A stretch of 64,000 nt of DNA, from assembly GCF_048771995.1 (NCBI RefSeq), contig NC_133024.1, positions 749,001 to 813,000 on the forward strand, read 5' to 3'. This DNA comes from Taeniopygia guttata. Its lineage: Eukaryota; Chordata; Aves; Passeriformes; Estrildidae. A program made the translations under genes and the position numbers. Of the stretch, positions 31,326-60,415 are shown piece by piece. The stretch's first letter is position 1, and every line of letters starts with the position of its first letter. The notes under the pieces are model-generated. The model had not been told where the DNA came from. It saw only the letters and a list, made by a program, of their open reading frames with translations, and did not search any database.

Positions 31326-33147
31326 CAGAGATAAGATGAAGTTTAGAAGTGGAGGTTTATTATTCTCTTGCACTTTGGAGAATGGTTACAAATACTTGTT
31401 TTATGCTACCTCACTTCTTTACACTGAAGAAAAAGATTCCAAAAAGAGCAGAGGTGAAAAAAAATACATGCCAGGCTGCTGTAAGTCAAGGCCTAATCCT
31501 AAAAGGTGCTTGATATTCTCTGTTCTAGTCAAAGTCAGACAAAACGGATGGATTTGTTAAGCTGTCTGAGAGTATTGTTGCTCTAATTCTGCAAACGCAG
31601 CCGCTGCCTGGATGTTTCCTCCTACCCACGTCAGTAATCGATGGGGTAAGGTTTAAAGTTGTCCATAGGGCAGCTTTTACAGTGCAGAGTACATTCAGGG
31701 AGAGCTGTAAAGATAGGAGATCTGCAGAGAGCAGTTGGAATCAGTGTCTCTGGGTTAGTGCCACGTGATTTAATAATCTCCTGTTGCTGCTCACATTACT
31801 GGTATAACCTGAGCTGCTCATAGACCTGCTAAAACACTGGCAGTGATAGCCTGGTCACTGGCACAGCACCACAGGCCTGTTGGCTGCAGGAGAAATGTTC
31901 ACAGTAATCAAGCATTCAACAGTCTGCTTCTGCCAACTAAGTAAAAAATCTTTTAGTTATGGTGATCGCATATATGGACTTAAATTCCTGATTTAGAGAT
32001 TCCCAGCCTGAGCTTCGAATACATCCAAAAGCAATGAGTGCCTGATATTATTTTTTATGTATTATTTATTAAGTAAAGAACACATTCTAAAGTCAGTACA
32101 ACAGTAAGCAGCAACACTCCAAACGGAAAGGAAACATTCACAGAATGTTTCACTTTCAGAGAATGTTGCATTTTCTCTTTCAGAGAACCTACCCAGACAA
32201 TGGAAAAATTCAGACAGATGCTGACAAGGTAAAGTGAAAATCTCAGCCTGTTTCAAGAAACTCTTCTAATACAGTGTACAGGGGCACCAGTATTTTCCAT
32301 GTTGTGTATTCAGCTTTTCTGTTGTATTGTTTCTGATATCACTCACCAAGCAGTTTTCAACCCTTATTGTTCCATTACTACGTCTTGCATTTGTAGAGGC
32401 AATTCCTTGGAAATATTTAGAATTTGGACTGCACATGCAAGCCAGAAAAAGTTCAGCAAATGCTGCCTGGCTACGTGGCACTGTGCTCCCTCCAAAGCTC
32501 TAAACTACCAACAGGAAGAATTTTAAGTCTCCTTATTATTACAACACTTGCTCTCCCCTGCCTTTTGTGATGGCTTATTATTAATACAATTCTAGATGCA
32601 TTGTTGGTATATTATTTTGTACTTCTAAGTACTCAAAAGAAATAAAACTTTTCACTCAACCTAGATATTCAGTAGAAGGAAACACAATTTCTCCTTACTA
32701 AGGATTTAAGGTACTGGATCTATATCTGTCTTGAATCCTTCTGCAAGACTGTGCAGTCCCTGGTGAATTGAAATGCAAACTGCAGACACCCTCAGCCTAA
32801 CTGATACTCCACCCTTCACTTAAGTGCATAACTACATTTCAGTACCTACATTTAATGTATTAAATTAATTAAATTAATGTACTGAAATATACATACCTCA
32901 CATGTATTTTAGATATGGCCATAATAATTATATTCCCATCTGCCCTGTCTTTCTGGCACAGGCATTCATTGCAGTGCCCATATACCAAAGCAGGCTATCA
33001 GGCTTACTGTGTACCTTGGCAATAGTGGATGATATGAAAGAAAGGCAGACTTGTTCAGGAAATGCAAACACAAACCCCCTTCCAGATGGTGGTCACGTTA
33101 TGATATTCATTTAGAACTTCTAACTTGAGATTATTGGAAAATGAAAG

Positions 33148-33174
33148 CACACACACACACTTTTTGTGTGTGCA
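33148..33174. repeat. CA/TG hairpin
   Basis: A GCAC(AC)n run, five T, and a GTGTGTGTGC run form an inverted repeat of dinucleotide arms. It can fold back on itself or adopt Z-form; no functional context. Confidence 0.8.
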
Positions 33175-34102
33175 CTTCTAGGAATAAAAAGAATTCATTA
33201 ATGAAAAATATGATTAGCACTATCTCTATAGTGGTAGTGCTCAGGATCACCTGAATGATTGGCTACCTCATGTTAATAAGTAATGAAAAAACAATTCTTG
33301 CTTTCAACTTTCAGTTTTGTGTTTTGAATGCTACCCACGTATAATATTTAGCAATTATGAGACTAATAATTGAGATTTAAAAACAAAATTTGACTTATTT
33401 GTTCTACAGCTTGATATAGGGTGGGAACTTGTTAGAAAGCAGTTATAGGGATTCAGGTTTCTTTTCATAAATGGATGCTGCTTTGTCACACATAAAACTT
33501 TTCCCCTAGTACAAATAAAGGTGGCATTTTATTTCAAGGTCAGCACTGAAAAGACTGTTCTGTCTGGGTGGCTTCTCTTATACCAAATCATATATAAAAT
33601 AATTTTCAGAAAGAATAGCAGGAAAAAATTCTTCTGCAATAGTTGTTGGAGAGAGTCCCAGGGAAGTAACAAGAGCTTAATGGCTTGAGGCCTTTTGCAG
33701 TGATATTGAAAAAAAGCCTTCAGGAAAGTTTCTGCCTCTTCTTTCCCCCCACAGCTCTGCTGGATTCTTGGCCGTGTATTCCTATAAATGCATCCCTCCA
33801 CAGAAGGCATATGAAGTACTTGGAGTAATGGATTCTTCATTATTATGCCTCTGGCTATTTTCTATAAAACAGCTAATTGGAAATATGTGAAAATCCACCC
33901 ATCCCCAAACATTAAGTTGTTTATTGTCAGTTTGACCTACTGAAACTGAGTGCCTGTACACCAGTGACAATCAGATCTGCAAACTCTGTGCAAAAAGTCC
34001 TGAGATGATCGTACCACACTGATGGACAGGTTACACCCAGGATTAAAAACCGAAGTTATGAGCAGGAAACAGAGATCCATTTATTTAAACACATGAGCCT
34101 CC

Positions 34103-34129
34103 TTTTTTTTTTTTTTTTTTTTTTTTTTT
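34103..34129 (-). repeat. 27-base T run (poly(A) on the minus strand)
   Basis: An uninterrupted run of T flanked by unique sequence. On the minus strand it could be the tail of a retroposed copy whose body would lie at 34130 and rightward, but no poly(A) signal precedes it and no target-site duplication is obvious. Confidence 0.85.
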
Positions 34130-35802
34130 GACTCAAGATACTCCTGTTTAATTCTTGAAATGAGAATTTAGAAAACCAGTATAGAAATGTTAAAGTCTTT
34201 GTTCCTTTGTCTGAATCTGACTGAAGTGCTGATATGGCACACCACATTTAATGCTTATTATCCTCAGCTGGGTCTTATCTTCATCCTATCCAGATGAGAG
34301 TAATAATATGATCCTGAGAGAGGCTCCTGACACATGCTAACTAATCCATTACAATGTGCAGTTATAAATACACTGTGCATTACACATGAGACTTTCTGAG
34401 TGTCTTCATAGAAGTGTTTCATCAGTCCTGAAAAGTCCTCCATGTCTTAGAAATCCATGCTGTCTTATGAGGCAGAAAAATAAGTGTACTGGAGCATTGA
34501 TACCCGTCTAAAAAGAGCAGTCATGCCAGAAGCAAGGCTCCAGAAAAAGTAGAGAAAGTTGTAAGTAGTTCATACTTTTTTCTTTTTTTGACAGGAAGTT
34601 CATGTATCTGTGGGCATCCATTTTTTATTTATAAATCCAATGTATAATGCTTGCTTTTGTCAATCCCTCCAAATTCCTTCAGAAATATTCCTTTAGAAAT
34701 GTACGTGGTTTAGGAAGGATGATACTTGATTGTGTTATAAAACACTGCTAGGCACTGTGAGGATGACTCCTTAAAGGAGTGATAATATTTTCTAATAATT
34801 GATATTTTTTTCTCCACAAACAAAAGCCTTCTCTAAAGAACACCCCATTTAATTTTGAATGGCTCTTTTAAAAAACTAATAAAAATATTGTTTTCGCATT
34901 ATCCCAAAAAACAAGGTCAAAATCCAAGAATTTGAAGTACGGAATTGAAAGTGTTGACTTCTTTTACTAATTAAGCATCTTGTCTCTAAGTATTTCAGAT
35001 GAGAATAAAATGCTGTTATTGCCAACACTGAACATCTCTTGCTTAATTTAAAACACTTTCAGCATAAAGCCCCCCCCACCCCTACCAATTATATATTTCA
35101 TGGCTTTTTTTTCTTTCATGTAGGGAATCCTAATTTCAGAAATTGAACAAATTAAAATGATGTTTTTCAGGTAATATGCTAAATTGTTACAGAATTATAA
35201 CAAATACAATAGTTCAGCTTTTATCTACACGTGGAATACATTTATCTTCATAGCGTAGTGAACTTTGGTATTGTTTGTGATATGCGGGCTTTAGGGATCA
35301 CAACGTTTCTTGTTAACACTTTGGAAACACTGCTTTGATAAAGAAATGGATTGGAGAAGGACTGAATCATCAGTACAAAGGTACACAATACAAGTGGCAG
35401 AAAGTATAACAGATGGAAACATCCACTTTTCCAGATCTTTCCCACATTTCTTAAAGCAAAAATTTTTTCATTGAAAATACCGAAATATTTTCTCAATATT
35501 TTGTAACATTTAGCAGAGAAGCCTCCTGAAACATGCTCCTCCTCCTCCTTGAAATGTTTAGAATTAAAATTTGTATTGTGTCCGTCTTTTCTCACTTCCA
35601 TTGAAAATGGAGTTGAGAATTTGAAATCTGCTTAATGCTAGTTGGACCCTGCTCTAGGCAGGGACAGAGCTCTCAGCAAGGACAAATACTACAAAAATTA
35701 AACAACTCTTAAATTGTTCTTGTCCCGGCAGAAATCAGGTATTAAAGGAAAAGGTGTCTTTTCAGAGGCATCTTTAACGCCAGGAAATAACGAAGCACAA
35801 TC

Positions 35803-36261
35803 ATGCTTTCGGCAGCTCTGAGCGAGCACCAGCACAGCGCGGCCTCGCTGCTAAACCAGAACGGGCAGCACAAACCCCAAATATCCCCGGGTGTCCTCCA
35901 GCTCCAGCAGCTCTGGGACAGGCTAAACCAGAAACCCCAACTATCCCCGGTTATCCTCCAGCTCCTCCAGTTTCAGCATCTCTGGGACAGACTAAACCAG
36001 AATCCCCAACTATCCCCGGGTATCCTCCAGTTCCAGCATCTCTGGGACAGGCTAAACCAGAACGGGCAGCACAAACCCCAACTATCCCCGGGTATCCTCC
36101 ATCTCCTCCACTTCCAGCAGCTCTGGGACAGGCTAAACCAGAAACCCCAACTATCCCCGAGCATCCTCCAGTTCCAGCAGCTCCGGGACAGGCTAAACCA
36201 GAAACCCCAACTATCCCCGAGCATCCTCCAGTGCCAGGGGCTCTGGGAGAGGCACCCTTAG
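35803..36261 (+). other. 152-codon open frame spanning the tandem repeat; coding status unknown
   Basis: ATG at 35803 opens MLSAALSEHQHSAAS, then six repeats of the LNQxPQLSPxILQFQxLWDR type, then HP and TAG at 36259-36261. Hydrophobic residues recur at ILQ..Q.LW, and the repeats carry R at the end. Frames are open on the minus strand too (35951-36277), because the unit lacks stops in several frames, so openness alone proves little. No similarity to any protein I know. If transcribed, it would be upstream of and parallel to TFG. Confidence 0.25.
35851..36252 (+). repeat. Six-unit tandem repeat with frame-preserving unit lengths
   Basis: Units start with CTAAACCAGA and end with CTGGGACAGG or a close variant. 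Their lengths are 72, 69, 60, 81, 60 and 60 bases, 402 in all. Two optional modules explain the differences: a 12-base insert after CCAGAA (units 1 and 4) and a 9-base CTCCTCCAG-type insert near the middle (units 2 and 4). All lengths are multiples of three. The array is transcriptionally upstream of TFG by about 350-400 bases. Confidence 0.92.
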
Positions 36262-36627
36262 GAACCCATTCCCGCATCTCCCATTGACAAATCTCAGGAA
36301 GCTCGCTGCAGATTCATGTTTTTTCTCGCTTAGGGGGACAAGCTCTGAACGCAAGGCAGTGCGAGAGGGTGTGAGAGTGCGCGGCCACGGGAGTAATCAG
36401 GGCCTGGGTGGGACCATTCGGGGATGAATGGCTGCTCTGTACGGGTGTCTAACAAGTCCGGGGGAGTTTTGCGGCCCCTTTTCTCTCCGAGCACCGCCAG
36501 GCTCGGAGGCCGAAGGCGGTATTTGGACAGACACGCTCTGCCGGAGCGCGGCAGGCCCGGCGGGCAGGCGCGGCCCGGGCAGGCGCGGCCGCCATGTCGG
36601 CGGGCGGGGCGGCCCCGCGGGCGCAGC

Positions 36628-36637
36628 GCGCATGCGC
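36628..36637 (+). promoter_or_regulatory. NRF1-type site
   Basis: GCGCATGCGC is a perfect palindrome matching the NRF1 consensus core. It lies inside the CpG island about 140 bases before the proposed exon 1 donor. Confidence 0.6.
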
Positions 36638-36639
36638 GC

Positions 36640-36776
36640 GGCTGGCGCAGGCCCGGCCTCGCTCCGGCCGCTCCTCTCTGCCCTGCCACGTACGGGCGGC
36701 GGTGGCGGCGGCCGTGCCCGGCTCGCGCGGGGCTGCTCGGGGGCGGCTGCACCGGCGGGACGGCGGAGAAGCCACA
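36640..36776 (+). other. TFG: Probable TFG non-coding exon 1
   Basis: GC-rich sequence ending 'gagaagccaca' followed by a consensus donor gtaaga at 36777. The end is well defined; the start is a guess within the CpG island. Splicing to the acceptor at 41037-41038 would give a 5' UTR without long intervening exons, though further non-coding exons in intron 1 cannot be excluded. Confidence 0.5.
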
Positions 36777-36997
36777 GTAAGAAAGCTGGGGCCGCTGCAC
36801 CGCGTGCGGAAGCGGCGGGAAGGAGGGAGAGAGGGGCAGCCCGGGTTGGGGCGAGCCGGCCGCCCCCTCCCCCGGCCCCGTCGTTCCCCGGTGCGGCGGG
36901 CGGCGCGGCCCCTGGCGGAGCGGCCGGGAGACCCCTGGTGTGCCGCGGCCGCGGCTGAGGGGCGGAGAGCGGCCGCGGCCTCCGGGCCCGGCGGCGG

Positions 36998-37267
36998 CGG
37001 CTCCCGGGCTCGGCTCGGCCCCGCGGCTCCCGGGCCCGGCACGGCCCCGCGGCTCCCGGGCTCGGCACGGCCCCGCGGCTCCCGGGCTCGGCACGGCCCC
37101 GCGGCTCCCGGGCTCGGCTCGGCCCCGCGGCTCCCGGGCCCGGCACGGCCCCGCGGCTCCCGGGCTCGGCTCGGCCCCGCGGCTCCCGGGCTCGGCACGG
37201 CCCCGCGGCTCCCGGGCTCGGCACGGCCCCGCGGCTCCCGGGCTCGGCACGGCCCCGCGGCTCCCGT
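36998..37267 (+). repeat. 26-bp GC-rich minisatellite, about ten copies
   Basis: Unit GCGGCTCCCGGGCTCGGC followed by ACGGCCCC or TCGGCCCC. Copies differ mainly at two sites (CTCGGC/CCCGGC and CACGG/CTCGG). Because 26 is not a multiple of three, each of the three frames reads through the same peptide set in turn, which creates large spurious open frames on both strands. It sits in TFG intron 1, inside the CpG island. Confidence 0.93.
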
Positions 37268-37330
37268 GCACACAGCCGCCTTCCTTCGGGAGTGCCGGCC
37301 CCTCACCGCCGGGCAGCGACGGCTGGGATT

Positions 37331-55835
<18,505 letters not shown>

Positions 55836-56232
55836 CAGCGCCCCGGGCACCTCCGACGGACTCCAGAGCCCCTACTGAGATCCCAGAACTGAAATGAGGC
55901 ACAACTGTAGCTGGTGATTAAATTCTGCTGGGGGGAGGGAAGGGACCAAACCTTTCCTGCTTTAAATTGTATTCGCTTCCTAGTTTAATTTGGGGCTGGC
56001 CGGTTTTTGGAAAACACTACTTAAATGTCTGTAAAGTGATTGACATTCTAGCTTGCCTTGTCTGAAGGATATGAAGATACTAGTTGGAAGTTTAGCCCAC
56101 TTATCAGGCTTGTTTTTACTAATACCATGATGTACTAAATTAGATTCATTCTGGAGGTCAGACTAGATATGATGTATTATAAATTGTAATGTTCACATGA
56201 AAAACTAATAAAAGCCCTGAATCTATTAAATG
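55836..56232 (+). other. TFG: TFG 3' UTR
   Basis: Follows TAA at 55833. GC-rich for the first few dozen bases, then AT-rich. AATAAA at 56207-56212 is the first good poly(A) signal, giving an end near 56230. Confidence 0.7.
56207..56212 (+). terminator. TFG: TFG poly(A) signal
   Basis: Canonical AATAAA (within 'actaataaaag') some 370 bases after the stop codon, with a T/G-containing stretch downstream. Confidence 0.65.
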
Positions 56233-57019
56233 CCTGATCTTGATTTTAGAACAAGACAACTGTGCTAAGACTGGTGTGCATGTTGGGTGCAAAGGTGGTG
56301 GGGTTTGGAGGAGGAGCAGCAGATTTCTGGGTGTGTAAATGGAGAGGTGCTGGGACTGCAGATGGCTTTCACAGCAAGGGGTGGTTTTGTGCTGTCTGCT
56401 GTCATTGTCAAGTGACTCTTTAACCAAATCACTAGGAGCCAATCCTAAAGCTCAAAGCCTCTTGCCAATTTTAACAAGGTGTGGGAGAGAATTCTTTTAT
56501 TACTTAAAAATTTAAACCAAAAGTGTATCTTTAAAAAAGAAAGATAAAAACCCCCAACTTTCCGCAGGTTCTTTGCACCCAGAAGAACTTGGGAGTGCAA
56601 TCCTAGTGACTCAATTTTGAGCCAAGAAAAGCAGATCAAAGGCTGTAATGAAGTCAATAGACCACATTACAGCAGAGGGCTAAACATTCTCCCAGTTAAT
56701 ATTTTCCATTTTGCAGATTCTAGGAATATGTAAAACTAAGTGGGGAATAAAAAAAATGAGCTGGAGCAAGCTGCTTGAGCTCTCCTAAAGACAAATTAGG
56801 AAGCTGAGTGAAAATATTCCTACCTTCAGCATCCTTAAATAGTGCTGTGCCCACAGCTACTCAGTAAGCTGTGGCTGTTCCATTTCTGCTCTCGGACCTA
56901 ACACACCCCACGTTCATCACGCTGTTTAACAGGGGCTTGGTTCCAGCAAGCAGTTTGTTCTGAATAATAGCATTTACCACAGAAACTAAGTCTTGTTTTC
57001 ATGTAAAACACCTGAAAAA
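56233..57019. other. Short spacer between convergent TFG and ABI3BP
   Basis: About 0.8 kb of single-copy sequence between the two predicted poly(A) sites. No exon or repeat recognised. Confidence 0.5.
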
Positions 57020-58250
57020 AACCACTTGATTAAAAAATATTTTATTAGGAGTACAGTGTACCTGCAATGTACTTTATAAGGTATTTTCTATAAATGACTA
57101 CTGCATAGATCTGGTAGTTCCTGTTCATATTTCTTCAATACATTAGTAAGGTAATGAATAACACCTTTAAAAAAACCTACATCTCTTTATTTAGTTCATA
57201 AATGTTCAAGCAGTACAACAAATAGCTTTGGGAGAGGTTTTAATCAAAATAACTGTAAAGCAGTTTTAAAGTTCAGTTATCAGTATTTCCCCTTTGTCCC
57301 CAATGAAAACTATTTTAAACCAGAATATTTCTTTTTAAAATAAACCTGATCATGCTGTTATAACTAGTTTATTCTTTTTCCTCTTTAATTTGTCTTTCCA
57401 AGTCCTCTTTCATGGTACATACGTTTGGCTTTTGAACCAGTAAGTGTCAGGCTCTGAAAACTGCATTTTCCTGACAAACCCCAGCTGTGGAGGTCAGCTT
57501 TGTTTTTTCTTTCCATGTACATATGTACCTGTCCACTTCAATTAGAGAACACCGACCCTCCCTGCTGGCCACGGCCAGGCTCACGGGCAGCAGCTCTGAC
57601 TCCGTAATGACAGGCTGAGCATGGCTTTGGCTGGGGCTGAAACATTTGAAAACAAACATGGAAGAAAACCCCACTGAACTTGATCATTTAAAGCTGCACA
57701 CACAGCAGCCTACCTCGGCATTTTGGCAGGACCATAAACTGCACGTGTAAGGAGAAAGTGCTTCAAGTTTACTGGCTGCAGGATATTAAAAATTATAGGA
57801 TCTTTTCTATAATTTATGACTGGGAGATGTTACAGATGGATAGGATGGGTAGCTTATGGCACTTGCGTTACAGGACCAGTGAATATTTAAAACTAACGCA
57901 CATTGCATTCCGTGACCAACTCTGGCATATCTGTGCCTTAAACATTTATTACAACATCGTGATAAATAATATACACACTGTATCTTTTAAAATACCATAT
58001 AAACCATACCTCAAGAATAGGGAGCCAGCTTCCCTATACATTACCCTACAACACGTCCCTAGCCTGTGTTTTTTTTTATTCTAAAAACAAATCTGTAACA
58101 CTGGATAACTACAGTAAGCAGCCTACACTATTACACAAGGAAGGCAGTATTGGCACTAGACTGGCAGAACCCCGCGGTGCCGGGCACCGTGAGCGCTGCC
58201 TGCTGCAGCCTGCGCCGGGCAGTCGGGCCTCTGCACCCCTTGTGTGGCAC
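57020..58250 (-). other. ABI3BP: ABI3BP 3' UTR
   Basis: Minus-strand sequence after the ABI3BP stop codon, AT-rich towards its end. It contains one minus-strand AATAAA at 57041-57046. Confidence 0.6.
57041..57046 (-). terminator. ABI3BP: ABI3BP poly(A) signal
   Basis: TTTATT on the plus strand, AATAAA on the minus strand, about 1.2 kb after the ABI3BP stop codon. It would place the 3' end near 57020. Confidence 0.55.
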
Positions 58251-58366
58251 CTACCACTTGCCAGGTATCGACGTGCCACACTCGTACCAGCGCACGTAGT
58301 TGATCTGAGTCTCCCCGCCTATCTTCCCAAACTTGACCGGTTCCTGACGGACTGCCCTGAAAAATC
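58251..58366 (-). CDS. ABI3BP: ABI3BP last coding exon
   Basis: Minus-strand acceptor 'ctgttctcttttccag' precedes 58366. Encodes GFFRAVRQEPVKFGKIGG through WYECGTSIPGKW and TAG. Confidence 0.94.
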
Positions 58367-60415
58367 CTGGAAAAGAGAACAGAGTTTTGTTTGCACAAAG
58401 CGCTCGGGACAGCACCGTGGTTTGGTTCCCTGGGAAGTCTAACTAACAATTCAGTGAGTGGCTGAAATAGTCACCGAGCCATTAACCCACATGCCACAAG
58501 CAGAGCTGCTTGCTGCCCCTACATCCACTGGCACTCTGCAGTTTGCCAACCCAGCTCAGAGCTAGAATGCCTGGGATGCAGTGCGGAGGTGAAGCTGCCT
58601 CCCCTGGGTATCCCAGCACCCTGCCGTGGTGTTGGTCTGTGCCCCCTCTGTGACAGTGAAATAGTCCCCACTGTGCAGCCTTGACACTGCAGTGAACCTC
58701 AATAAAACCCGGCCACTGGGGAAAGGTCACAGCATCTCCCCATCCCAGTCACCCTCCTGCTTTCACTCTGACACTCACTTTGACAACACACTTGCTTCCC
58801 ATTTAAACAATTAACATGAGGTTACAAATTACATTGAGGAACTGGGCTCCATCCAACCTGACCATAAGGAATGGATGTGTGGCTGGATCAGGCACATGGA
58901 CACACACACAAAAAAAAAATACTGTTCTGTAGCTGAGAGACAGCAACAGCCATGATTCTCTCACAGCACTTCAGGTCAAATATGTGTAGTTAATTCAGAA
59001 GTCAACCTGCTGCAGCTAGAACAATTGGTCTGTTGGTCTTTTCTTTCCTCTGTTCAGTTCATTTGCTAGAAATACAAGCTACTGAAAAGGTGAGGTCTCT
59101 TGTTTGCTTGTTTTGTTGTTTATTTTGGCCTAAAAATGATCGGAGCTCATGAATTCACTCAAATGCAGTTGCTGAAATCAAACTGATTATAAGTGTCTTT
59201 TAAACTGAGGTAGCAAGGTTGTTAGGTAAAAGTTTTTTTAAAATATTCAAATATTTTAAAAGGTGTGAATCTGGTACAACTGAGAAGTTTGCTGGCAATG
59301 CAAATTGGATTCTGACCATCTCTTACGCAAAATATCTTTTCAAATGGGCAGCACTGACTGGGAAGGGAAAAGCAAAAACCTCTTTAGAAGAAACACACAA
59401 AACAGATACACAAACACCCTTCAGACCTTCAATTACTTAGTTTTTTGGAAAATTTTGTGAAAGACTTAGAAAATTCACATTCATCTCCCACAGCTACCTC
59501 AATGCGTATCTGCACTCATGTGGGATGTTTTGCAAATGAAACAGAGGATGGTTTGGTCAACACGCTGATATTGTACTGAAAACTGTTTTGCTGTTTTTCT
59601 CAGTAAAATGTTCCATGACACGCTCAGCACGCGTGCACGTACCAGTACAGCCTGAGTTCTTACCCCACAAGGAACAAAACACCTCACCCTGGCACTGCTG
59701 CCAGCAGCAAGGCAGGAGTTCAGCTGACAGAAGTACAAATTTCTTGTATCGCAGCCTCAGCAATGGGTGAAAAATAGCCAGGCAGGTCATGGCTGTGTTT
59801 AGCACATCCAGTCTCAAGTCCACTTAGACCTGTCTGGAATTTTGGGCACACTTTTGCAATCAGTACACACAGAATTCCTGCAGCATGAATTATATTTTCC
59901 AGCCATAAATTTTCAATTTCTAATTTGTACCAAACAAGGTACTTAATGCCCAACTAATTATGTACTGTGCTTTAAATCAACCGTGGTAGTTTGAACACAC
60001 CACGTAATGCCTGTCTGCAAACTCAAACTTGCGGCTGGGTTTAAATATGTAATACCAACTGTGAATAATTTGTTGGGCTGTTTTAGACGGGAGAGGGGCT
60101 GTTTGCTACCTGACAGAACCCAAGTCATAACTGTCTTAATAAGGCATCATTCACTGTCAGAGAACTTCTTGACCCTCTTCTGCCTGCTGGCAGCACCTTT
60201 CATCGCCCACCCCTGCAGTGGGCACTGAATCCACTGGCAGGAAATAGAAACAAACAAAGGAATTGCCAAGGTTTGCTACAGAGACAGGTGCTGGGAATTA
60301 CCATCTTTGACAGGTAGATCTTCTTGCTGTCCTGTCCTTCCATCTAAGAATGAGTCTACAAATTGGCAGTGATCTTCTCCATGGCCCCTCTGGTCTCCTA
60401 TGTTATAAAATTTTC
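58251..60415 (-). CDS. ABI3BP: ABI3BP, last two coding exons (gene continues past the right edge)
   Basis: Minus-strand exons 60415-60302 and 58366-58251 join in phase 1 to read GKFYNIGDQRGHGEDHCQFV, DSFLDGRTGQQEDLPVKDG, FFRAVRQEPVKFGKIGGETQ and INYVRWYECGTSIPGKW, then TAG at 58253-58251. This is the conserved C-terminus of ABI3BP (target of Nesh-SH3, TARSH), a secreted matrix protein that binds the SH3 domain of ABI3 and influences integrin signalling and cell senescence. I recall the human end as RGHGEDHCQFVDSFLDGRTG... WYECGTTIPGKW. FNDC1 has a related ending, but the position next to TFG and the orientation fit ABI3BP. The signal peptide, fibronectin type III domains and the many small Pro/Thr-rich exons lie beyond 64000. 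Confidence 0.93.
58367..60301 (-). other. ABI3BP: ABI3BP last intron
   Basis: AT-rich single-copy sequence with no recognised repeats or further exons. Confidence 0.6.
60302..60415 (-). CDS. ABI3BP: ABI3BP penultimate coding exon
   Basis: Minus-strand acceptor 'gctttcag' precedes 60415 and donor gtaatt starts at 60301. The exon is 114 bases with phase 1 at both ends, so its removal would keep the frame. Encodes the RGHGEDHCQFVDSFLDG motif. Confidence 0.93.

Larger units (their letters stand above)
30434..35802. other. Intergenic DNA left of TFG, no gene recognised
   Basis: AT-rich. I looked here for ADGRG7 TM2-TM7 exons and saw none. It contains a CR1 3' end (31181-31325), a CA/TG hairpin (33148-33174), a run of 27 T (34103-34129) and an unassigned minus-strand frame of 117 codons (35248-35601). 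Confidence 0.5.
36340..37330 (+). promoter_or_regulatory. TFG: TFG CpG-island promoter
   Basis: An abrupt rise in GC and CpG density, unlike the AT-rich flanks. It contains GC boxes (GGGCGGGGC at 36602-36610), an NRF1-type palindrome (36628-36637) and the likely first exon. No TATA box is evident. This is the usual architecture of a housekeeping promoter, consistent with TFG being broadly expressed. Confidence 0.8.
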
